Part shown: positions 14,232 to 18,947 of the stretch, piece by piece | How positions within the stretch are numbered: the first letter of the stretch is position 1 | Layout: each line of letters opens with the position of its first letter | Assembly (NCBI GenBank): GCA_964641695.1 | Contig: CAZXKG010000050.1 | Coordinates: 1 to 18,947, forward strand | Length of the DNA: 18,947 nucleotides | Reading direction: 5' to 3' | DNA from: RHKX01 sp964641695 | GTDB taxonomy: Bacteria > Actinomycetota > Thermoleophilia > Solirubrobacterales > 70-9 | Program-made: the position numbers and the translations under genes | Notes under the pieces: model-generated | The model's input: only the letters and a program-made list of their open reading frames with translations | What the model was told of the DNA's origin: nothing | Databases searched by the model: none

Positions 14232-14489
14232 ATGGCCGTACGGATCAGATTGAGAAGGGTGGGTTCCTCGAAGAACCCGATTTGGCGAGTCGTCGTCGCC
14301 GACAAGCGCTCCCCGCGCGATGGTCGGACGATCGAGACGATCGGCAGCTACAACCCTCAGACCGAGCCCTCGCAGATCAAGATCGACGCCGAGCGCGCTC
14401 AGCACTGGATCGACCAGGGCGCCCAGCCCTCGCGCACGGTCGAGAAGCTGCTGCGCGCCCAGGCCGCCGACGCCAAGACTGGGTCCTAG
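14232..14489 (+). CDS. rpsP: Small ribosomal subunit protein bS16
   Basis: Ribosomal protein S16, 85 residues, an early-binding 30S protein. It has the family N-terminus MAVRIRLRRVGSSKNPIWRV, then VVADKRSPRDGRTIETIGSY, NPQTEPSQIKID and WIDQGAQPSRTV. It sits between ffh and a KH-domain gene as in most actinobacteria and firmicutes. A shared CGCCGCCGC leader tract hints that it and rpmF use the same kind of initiation signal. Confidence 0.97.
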   Translation: MAVRIRLRRVGSSKNPIWRVVVADKRSPRDGRTIETIGSYNPQTEPSQIKIDAERAQHWIDQGAQPSRTVEKLLRAQAADAKTGS

Positions 14490-14502
14490 CGACCGACCGA
14501 CG

Positions 14503-14733
14503 ATGCGCGAGCTCGTCGAGTATCTGGTCAAGGCGCTCGTCGAGAAGCCCGACGAGGTCGAGGTCGAGGAGTTCGAGGAGGACGGCGAGCTCGTGCTCGA
14601 GGTCAGCGTCGCCGAGGAGGATCTCGGTCGCGTGATCGGCCGGGGCGGTCGAATCGCGAACGCGATCCGCACCGTGGCCCGCGCCGCCGGCACCCGCGAC
14701 GACCGTCGCATCGTCGTCGACATCCTGGACTGA
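14503..14733 (+). CDS. khpA: KH-domain RNA-binding protein KhpA
   Basis: A 76-residue single KH-domain protein (KhpA/YlqC family) that binds RNA, often together with KhpB/Jag, and affects cell elongation and sRNA-related control in other bacteria. The GxxG loop is seen in GRVIGRGGRIANAIRTVARA, after the strand LVLEVSVAEEDLG. The ATG at 14503 gives the family start MRELVEYLVKALVEKPDEV; the frame open further upstream lies inside rpsP and is not coding. It follows rpsP by 13 bp and is probably co-transcribed. The expected next gene, rimM, is missing here. Confidence 0.94.
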   Translation: MRELVEYLVKALVEKPDEVEVEEFEEDGELVLEVSVAEEDLGRVIGRGGRIANAIRTVARAAGTRDDRRIVVDILD

Positions 14734-14753
14734 GCAACAGCCGTGGAATCCTC

Positions 14754-14766
14754 CGGGCTACGCCCG
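14754..14766. terminator. Short hairpin after khpA (possible terminator)
   Basis: CGGGC-TAC-GCCCG forms a 5-bp GC stem with a 3-nt loop, 20 bases after the khpA stop. There is no T-run, so it is at best a weak or factor-assisted terminator ending the ffh-rpsP-khpA unit. Confidence 0.25.
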
Positions 14767-14828
14767 CTCGGTTCCCCGGTTGGCCGGTGAAGCCTGCAGG
14801 CAGCGGCGTGATCGTCCAGTTGGGGGCA

Positions 14829-14834
14829 TAGACT
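14829..14834 (+). promoter_or_regulatory. Candidate -10 box (TAGACT) for the MpaB-family gene
   Basis: TAGACT lies 6 nt before the GTG at 14841 and overlaps the left edge of an 18-bp palindrome. It has the same leaderless geometry as ftsY, ffh and trmD. Confidence 0.4.
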
Positions 14835-14849
14835 GGCCACGTGGCCAGT
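14832..14849. promoter_or_regulatory. 18-bp perfect palindrome over the MpaB-family start codon (candidate operator)
   Basis: ACTGGCCACGTGGCCAGT is perfectly symmetric, with its centre exactly at the GTG start (14841). It overlaps the TAGACT box, so a bound dimeric repressor would block transcription initiation. No regulator gene is adjacent. Confidence 0.5.
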
Positions 14850-16064
14850 TCTGAGATTCGCCTTTCCAATGAGATCGCCAGCCGTGTTGACACCGTCCGC
14901 GCGGACCATCCGCCGGCGATCGTCGATCGACTGCTGAGGGGGACGACCGAGGGGGATCCGGCCGCGGACCAGCTCGTCAGGGAGTTCCGCGAGATGCCCG
15001 GCGGCATGGGCTGGGAGATGTTCGACGAGGCGCTGCGCAACGGCGCGGACTTCCTCGACGGTGCCCCGGAAGCGCTGGCCGAGGTCGTCGCGCCGGCGTT
15101 CGAGCCTCCGAGCTGGGTGGACTTCGACCTCGTCGACGCGGGCGCGCTCTCGTACTGGCGCTCGGGTGGCGTCAACCTGGGGCTGGCCCTGCTCTGCGGC
15201 TCGCTCGCCTACGGCTACCAGAGCGCTCGTTTGACGAGGCCGCTTGCGGCGACCGGGCGCCTGACGAAGATGGCGCCCCGTCGCCTGCAGGAGACCTCCC
15301 GCTGGTTCGGGATCGCGACCCGGCCGGGCGCGCTCCGTCCGGGTGCCGGCGGCGTTCGCGCCACGATCCGGCTGAGGCTCGTGCACTCGTTGGTCCGAAC
15401 CCACCTGCTCGACTCCGAAGATTGGGACCGAGACGAGTGGGGCGTTCCGATCAGCGCTGCCGACGGGTTGGCAACCGCGCTCGGAGGCTTCATGGTCGTG
15501 CCGGTTCGGTCGATGCGCGATCTCGGGGTTCGCTTCTCGCCGGCGGATCTGGAGGCGATGACCCACCAGTGGACCTGGATCGCGGCGCTGACGGGCGTGC
15601 CCGACTACCTGCTGCCGAGCTCCTACGGGGAGGCCCGCGATCTGGTCGACGCCGCGCTCTCGCTCGACTCGGGGCCGAACGAGGATTCACCTAAGTTGAT
15701 GGCTGCGCTGCTCCGTCATGGCGCCGAGCTTCCCCTCGAGAGCCGCATGCGCTGGCCGGTGAGCGGCCCGGCGATGAAGCTCAAGGAATGCGTGATCGGC
15801 GGTTTCACCCGCCGCTGGATGGGCGACGAGATGGCCGACCTGCTCGGGGTCCCCGACACGCCGCTCAACCACCTGGCGACCGCGGTCAGGCCGCTGGTCG
15901 TAGCGCGCGAGCTCGCGCGAGCCAGCCACATCTTCGGCTCCGATCGCCGCATCGCCCATCTGGAGCTGGCGCTCGTCGATCGCCTCGCGACCGCGCGTGG
16001 GCGCGACGTCGAGACCCTGGACCCACGCCGCGCGGCGCGCGAGCCGGTCCTGGCGGCGCGGTAG
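14841..16064 (+). CDS. MpaB/DUF2236 family oxygenase-like protein
   Basis: A 407-residue protein of the DUF2236 family, which includes the fungal ER oxygenase MpaB and rubber oxygenase Lcp; those are haem (b-type) enzymes. Family blocks seen: GMGWEMFDEALRNGADFLDG, ALSYWRSGGVNLGLALLCGS with AYGYQSARLTRPLAATGRL, VHSLVRTHLL, GGFMVVPVRSMRDLGVRFS, and the hallmark MTHQWTWIAALTGVPDYLLP with its histidine. Histidines in the two last-named helices are the candidate haem ligands. The substrate is unknown. The GTG start lies in the middle of an 18-bp palindrome. It occupies the place where rimM usually stands between khpA and trmD, and is probably an independently controlled insertion. Confidence 0.85.
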   Translation: MASSEIRLSNEIASRVDTVRADHPPAIVDRLLRGTTEGDPAADQLVREFREMPGGMGWEMFDEALRNGADFLDGAPEALAEVVAPAFEPPSWVDFDLVDAGALSYWRSGGVNLGLALLCGSLAYGYQSARLTRPLAATGRLTKMAPRRLQETSRWFGIATRPGALRPGAGGVRATIRLRLVHSLVRTHLLDSEDWDRDEWGVPISAADGLATALGGFMVVPVRSMRDLGVRFSPADLEAMTHQWTWIAALTGVPDYLLPSSYGEARDLVDAALSLDSGPNEDSPKLMAALLRHGAELPLESRMRWPVSGPAMKLKECVIGGFTRRWMGDEMADLLGVPDTPLNHLATAVRPLVVARELARASHIFGSDRRIAHLELALVDRLATARGRDVETLDPRRAAREPVLAAR

Positions 16065-16167
16065 TCGCCGGCTCGGGATCCTCGTCGGCTCACGACCTCA
16101 TGGTCGCCTCACCTGCTGCGCCGCCCGACCCGGCGGCTACCGCACTCGCCGGGGGCGCATGTCCGGG

Positions 16168-16173
16168 TATGTT
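16168..16173 (+). promoter_or_regulatory. Candidate -10 box (TATGTT) for trmD
   Basis: TATGTT ends 9 nt before the GTG at 16183, the start that gives the canonical TrmD N-terminus. No Shine-Dalgarno sequence lies between. The pair supports a leaderless start at 16183 over the earlier ATG at 16159. Confidence 0.45.
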
Positions 16174-16182
16174 TCGCGACCT

Positions 16183-16854
16183 GTGCGCCTCGACTTCTTC
16201 ACGCTGTTCCCGAAGTGGTTCGAGTGGTTTCAGGCCCAGCGCCACGTTCGTAACCTGACCGACGCCGGCTCGGAGATCCGCTGTTTCGACTACCGCGCGA
16301 CCACTCCCTTGGGCGCCGGCCAGGTGGATGACTCCCCGTATGGCGGCGGTGCGGGGATGGTGATGCGCGTCGATGTGGTCGACGCGGCGCTGGCGGCCGC
16401 CTACGGCGAGCGACGAGGAGAACAGCGGGTCGTCCTGCTGACGCCCTCCGGTCGGACGTTCGACGAGGAGCTGGCGGTCGAGCTGGCGTCGGAGCCCGCG
16501 CTGACGTTGCTCTGCGGCCGCTACGAGGGCGTTGACGAGCGGGTCCGCGAGCACCTCGTCGACGACGCCGTCTCGATCGGTCGCTACGTGCTCTCCGGTG
16601 GCGAGCTGGCGGCGATGGTGGTGGGCGATGCGGTCTTGCGGAAGATCCCCGGCGCGCTCGGGCACGCCGAGAGCGCGGCGGAGGAATCGTTCTCGGCGGC
16701 GCTCGAGGGGAATCCCGAGTATCCGCACTACACACGCCCTTCGACGTACCGTGGATGGGGGGTTCCCGAGGTGCTTCTTTCAGGGGATCACGGCCGCGTC
16801 GCGGACTGGCGGCTGCAGCGAAGTCGCGAGCGCGGGGCCGAGGGCGGCGGCTGA
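16183..16854 (+). CDS. trmD: tRNA (guanine-N1)-methyltransferase TrmD
   Basis: TrmD methylates G37 of tRNAs beside the anticodon and prevents +1 frameshifts; it uses a trefoil-knot SPOUT fold. Motifs: VRLDFFTLFPKWFEWF at the start, DDSPYGGGAGMVMR, LLCGRYEGVDERV, the knot SIGRYVLSGGELAAMVVGDA, then YPHYTRPSTYRGWGVPEVLL. I start it at GTG 16183 because this gives the usual N-terminus and a -10 box sits at leaderless distance. ATG at 16159 would add eight residues. The frame is open back to 15997, but that part overlaps the MpaB gene and is not family-like. Length is 223 residues, slightly short of the usual 230-250. Confidence 0.95.
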   Translation: MRLDFFTLFPKWFEWFQAQRHVRNLTDAGSEIRCFDYRATTPLGAGQVDDSPYGGGAGMVMRVDVVDAALAAAYGERRGEQRVVLLTPSGRTFDEELAVELASEPALTLLCGRYEGVDERVREHLVDDAVSIGRYVLSGGELAAMVVGDAVLRKIPGALGHAESAAEESFSAALEGNPEYPHYTRPSTYRGWGVPEVLLSGDHGRVADWRLQRSRERGAEGGG

Positions 16855-16992
16855 GGACGTCCGCGCCGGGGCGCTCAGCTACTATTCGCCGGCCGCGCGG
16901 CCCGAGGACGATGTCCTGCGGTCGCCATGAGCGTATGAACCCAGCCCCTCGCTGAGCCAGGTGGAGGCGGCGCGAGAGCCGGAGTCCGAACC
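16855..16992 (+). promoter_or_regulatory. rplS promoter and leader
   Basis: A TACTAT -10 candidate at 16880-16885 would start a leader of about 100 nt, by far the longest among the core genes here. It contains a small hairpin AGGAC-GAT-GTCCT (16905-16917), a 14-codon upstream frame (ATG 16911 to TGA 16955, MSCGRHERMNPAPR) and a proper GGAG ribosome binding site at 16981-16984, 8 nt before the ATG. L19 leaders are known autoregulatory elements in some bacteria; whether this is one cannot be told from sequence. Confidence 0.35.
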
Positions 16993-17595
16993 ATGAGCAC
17001 GATCATCCAGAGCATCGAGAAGGAGCAGCTCACCAAGCGCCCCCGATTCGCGGCGGGTGATCGAGTTCGCGTCCACTTCCAGGTGATCGAGGGCAGCCGC
17101 ACCCGAACCCAGGTGTTCGAGGGTGTGGTGATCAAGCGGCAGGGCAGCGGCGTGCGCGAGACCTTCACGGTTCGCAAGCAGTCGTTCGGGGTTGGCGTGG
17201 AGCGGATGTTCCCGCTGCATTCGCCGAAGATCGAGAAGCTCGAGGTCGCCGCCCGCGGCGACGTTCGCCGCGCCAAGCTCTACTACCTGCGTGATCGCGT
17301 CGGCAAGGCAGCCCGCGTCGCCGAGCGTCGCTGGGGGATCGACGAGGAGGTCCTCGGCACCGAGGACGACGCCGCCCTGGACGCGGAGGGGGAGGCTCAA
17401 GAGCCCGTTCCCGAGGGAGAGGTCACTGCTGAAGTGGACGAGGCGTCCGGCGAGGCCGTCGCCGAGGACGCGGCACCTGAGATCGAGTCGGAGCAGGCAC
17501 CCGAGACCGAGTCGGAGCAGGCACCCGAGGGAGAGGCCACGGAGTCACAGGCGGACTCCGGCAGCGAAGACGAGGGGTCCCGGGAGGACTCCTAG
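16993..17595 (+). CDS. rplS: Large ribosomal subunit protein bL19 with acidic C-terminal tail
   Basis: Ribosomal protein L19 sits at the 30S-50S interface. The core matches the family: FAAGDRVRVHFQVIEGSRTR, QVFEGVVIKRQGSGVRETFT, VRKQSFGVGVERMFPLHSP and RRAKLYYLRDRVGKAARV. The usual length is about 115 residues; this protein has 200. The last 84 or so residues (from about 117) are a disordered acidic tail, about 40 % Asp/Glu by my count, with no lysine and one arginine, partly built of a 24-bp repeat (17475-17522). The start is fixed by GGAG 8 nt upstream of ATG. A hairpin spans the stop codon before lepB. Confidence 0.95.
   Translation: MSTIIQSIEKEQLTKRPRFAAGDRVRVHFQVIEGSRTRTQVFEGVVIKRQGSGVRETFTVRKQSFGVGVERMFPLHSPKIEKLEVAARGDVRRAKLYYLRDRVGKAARVAERRWGIDEEVLGTEDDAALDAEGEAQEPVPEGEVTAEVDEASGEAVAEDAAPEIESEQAPETESEQAPEGEATESQADSGSEDEGSREDS
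17475..17522 (+). repeat. Two tandem 24-bp units in the rplS tail
   Basis: The units at 17475-17498 and 17499-17522 differ at two positions (ACCTGAGATC.. against ACCCGAGACC..) and share GAGTCGGAGCAGGC. They encode PE(I/T)ESEQA twice, and a partial third copy (ACCCGAG) follows. They show how the acidic tail has grown by duplication. Confidence 0.85.
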
Positions 17596-17600
17596 TCCTC
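17584..17600. terminator. Hairpin across the rplS stop codon
   Basis: GAGGACT-CCT-AGTCCTC is a perfect 7-bp stem with a 3-nt loop that includes the rplS TAG (17593-17595). There is no T-run, so it may be an mRNA processing or partial termination signal between rplS and lepB rather than a full terminator. Confidence 0.35.
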
Positions 17601-17616
17601 GACGCCGGGAACGCCC

Positions 17617-18225
17617 ATGCTGCGGCCGAAGTCGACCCTCGGCGCCGTCGTCGAGCTGATCGTCATCGTGGGGGTCGCGATCGGGCTCGCGCTTCTGATC
17701 CAGGCGTTCCTCGTCAAGCCGTACGTGATCCCGTCGGGGTCGATGATCCCGACGCTCGAGATCGATCAGCGAGTGCTGGTTCAGCGAGTCGGCTACCGCT
17801 TCTCCGATCCCGAGGTCGGCGACATCGTCGTCTTCCATCCGCCGGTCGGAGCGGAGCGCAGCCCACGCTGCGGCAAGGAGCCGCTCCCACCGGGTGAGGC
17901 CTGCCCCGAGCCGGTCGACGAGGCCGACGATCAGAACTTCATCAAGCGGGTGGTCGCCACGCCCGGCGACACCCTGAAGATCGTCGACGGGCATGCGATC
18001 GTCAACGGCGAGCAGACCCCCGACGACTTCACCAGGCCCTGCGGCACGTCGCCGGAGTGCAACCTCCCCAAGGAGATCACGATCCCGCCCGATCATTACT
18101 TCATGATGGGGGACAACCGTGGGCAGAGCGAGGACAGCCGCTTCTGGGGACCAGTCCCCAAGGATTGGATCATCGGCAAGGCCTTCGCCACCTACTGGCC
18201 GCCCGATCGAATCGGGATCTTCTGA
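17617..18225 (+). CDS. lepB: Signal peptidase I
   Basis: Type I signal peptidase cleaves signal peptides on the outer face of the membrane. The 202-residue protein has one N-terminal anchor helix (about 11-33), then the catalytic serine S42 in PSGSMIPTLEIDQRVLVQR, the general base K110 in FIKRVVATPGD, and the late boxes YFMMGDNRGQSEDSRFWGPV and IIGKAFATYW. A Cys-containing insert (RCGKEPLPPGEACPEP and RPCGTSPEC) between the boxes gives four cysteines that may form disulfides outside the cell. It lies 21 bp after rplS and directly before rnhB, a common actinobacterial order. Confidence 0.96.
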   Translation: MLRPKSTLGAVVELIVIVGVAIGLALLIQAFLVKPYVIPSGSMIPTLEIDQRVLVQRVGYRFSDPEVGDIVVFHPPVGAERSPRCGKEPLPPGEACPEPVDEADDQNFIKRVVATPGDTLKIVDGHAIVNGEQTPDDFTRPCGTSPECNLPKEITIPPDHYFMMGDNRGQSEDSRFWGPVPKDWIIGKAFATYWPPDRIGIF

Positions 18226-18244
18226 GGTCACGCCGGGCGTGACC
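18226..18244. promoter_or_regulatory. Perfect inverted repeat between lepB and rnhB, covering the rnhB start
   Basis: GGTCACGCC-G-GGCGTGACC begins on the base after the lepB stop. In RNA it would fold as a 7-bp stem (GGTCACG/CGTGACC) with a CCGGG loop. The GTG start of rnhB (18239-18241) lies in its 3' arm, so the hairpin could hide the start codon until lepB is translated. It could instead be a DNA-level operator. Confidence 0.45.
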
Positions 18245-18943
18245 GGCCCCGTAGCAGCGGCCAAGGGGAACGGTAAGCGGCGGCGGAGCCGCCGGCCCGA
18301 CGGTCGCCGCACTACCTGGCTGTTCCGGTTCGACCAGCAGTTCGGCACCCGCTACGTCGCCGGTGCCGACGAAGCCGGAAGAGGCTGTCTGGCGGGCCCG
18401 CTCGTAGCCGCCGGCGTCCTCTTCGACTACCGCTGCATGGGGCCCGAGGTGCGCAAGTCCCTCGCCGGGCTCGACGACTCCAAGCGGAAGACCGAGGAGG
18501 AGCGTGAGCGCCTCTACCCCGCGGTTCTCGCCGCGGCCAAGCGGGTGTCCGTCACCGTGCGCTGCGCCCCTGGGATCGATTCCCGCGGGCTCCACGTGAC
18601 CAACCTCGACGGCCTTGCCGGTTGTCTCTCCGATGTTGCGATCCCCGGCGCCACCTGCCTCAGCGACGGGTTCAAGCTGGGCTCTCGCTGCCGCGTAGAT
18701 CATCAAGCCATCGTCGAAGGAGACGCCCGCAGCGCCGCGATCGCCGCCGCCTCGGTCATCGCGAAGGTGACCCGCGACCGCTACATGCGACGAGCCGCCG
18801 AGACCTACCCGGGATGGGACTTCGAGAGCAACGTCGGCTACTCCTCGCCGGGCCATCGCGAGGCGATCTCGAGGATCGGCATCTGCGCCTTGCATCGGCG
18901 GTCGTTCGCGTCAACGGCCTACGTCCAACTAAGACTCTCCTGA
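18239..18943 (+). CDS. rnhB: Ribonuclease HII
   Basis: RNase HII removes single ribonucleotides and RNA from RNA-DNA hybrids. The acidic site is present: D44 and E45 (GADEAGRGCLAGPL), D143 (LSDGFKL) and D162 (EGDARSAAIAAASVIAKVTRD). GLDDSKRKTEEERE is the family's substrate-binding block, and the C-terminal NVGYSSPGHREAI also fits. GTG 18239 is the only start between the lepB stop and the domain; the frame is open further back to 18119, but that part lies inside lepB. The first 30 residues are basic and low-complexity (KGNGKRRRSRRPDGRR). Length is 234 residues. The gene is complete, ending 4 bases before the window edge. Confidence 0.93.
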   Translation: MTGPVAAAKGNGKRRRSRRPDGRRTTWLFRFDQQFGTRYVAGADEAGRGCLAGPLVAAGVLFDYRCMGPEVRKSLAGLDDSKRKTEEERERLYPAVLAAAKRVSVTVRCAPGIDSRGLHVTNLDGLAGCLSDVAIPGATCLSDGFKLGSRCRVDHQAIVEGDARSAAIAAASVIAKVTRDRYMRRAAETYPGWDFESNVGYSSPGHREAISRIGICALHRRSFASTAYVQLRLS

Positions 18944-18947
18944 CGGG

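Noticed and set aside
15997..16182. Upstream extension of trmD
   Set aside because: This part overlaps the MpaB gene end, is Arg-rich and non-family; the GTG at 16183 gives the canonical TrmD start and has a -10 box at the right distance.
18119..18238. Upstream extension of rnhB inside lepB
   Set aside because: It lies within the conserved lepB end (GDNRGQSEDSRFWGPV) in another frame; the GTG at 18239 is the better start.
1..18947. CRISPR array, transposase, integrase or attachment-site repeats
   Set aside because: No regularly spaced repeats and no recombinase motifs were found in any frame that I read.

Overview
The window is high-GC DNA (apart from one stretch at about 7.2-7.9 kb) carrying a conserved bacterial core cluster: DUF177/YceD, rpmF, plsX, acpP, rnc, smc, ftsY, ffh, rpsP, KH protein (khpA), trmD, rplS, lepB, rnhB. 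The gene order, GC-rich codons, GTG/TTG starts, an MSMEG/Rv1284-type beta-carbonic anhydrase and an MpaB/DUF2236 protein suggest an actinobacterium, most likely a deep-branching one such as Thermoleophilia. That placement is inference. A run of 10 N inside ftsY shows that this is a draft or metagenome assembly.

Layout. Positions 1-115 hold the 3' end of an unidentified gene. A SAM-methyltransferase on the minus strand (166-708) diverges from DUF177 at 731. Positions 731-3664 are a tight operon, DUF177 - rpmF - plsX - acpP - rnc, linking ribosome assembly to fatty-acid/phospholipid synthesis, with start/stop overlaps. Then come smc (3771-6203) and ftsY (6216-7217). Positions 7218-12816 are an accessory block separating ftsY from its SRP partner ffh. 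It holds an AT-richer degenerate stretch, a beta-carbonic anhydrase, a frameshifted membrane-anchored protein, an HTH/AbiEii-type toxin-antitoxin pair, a VapBC pair and a Bcr/CflA-type exporter. The core cluster resumes at ffh (12817) and runs to rnhB (18943). It is interrupted by an MpaB-type gene where rimM is usually found.

The core genes together serve translation (L32, S16, L19, KhpA, TrmD, RNase III), co-translational membrane targeting (FtsY, Ffh), signal-peptide removal (LepB), chromosome organisation (SMC), genome maintenance (RNase HII) and lipid synthesis (PlsX, ACP).

Points most worth a second look: (1) the SMC is only 810 residues, with both ATPase half-heads intact but no hinge domain; (2) RNase III has lost most of its metal-binding acidic residues while keeping its fold and dsRBD; (3) many genes have a TANNNT -10 box only 6-12 nt before the start codon, implying leaderless or near-leaderless mRNAs, including an identical 11-mer before ftsY and ffh; (4) several palindromes sit exactly on start codons or -10 boxes (HTH antitoxin, vapB, mpaB, rnhB).
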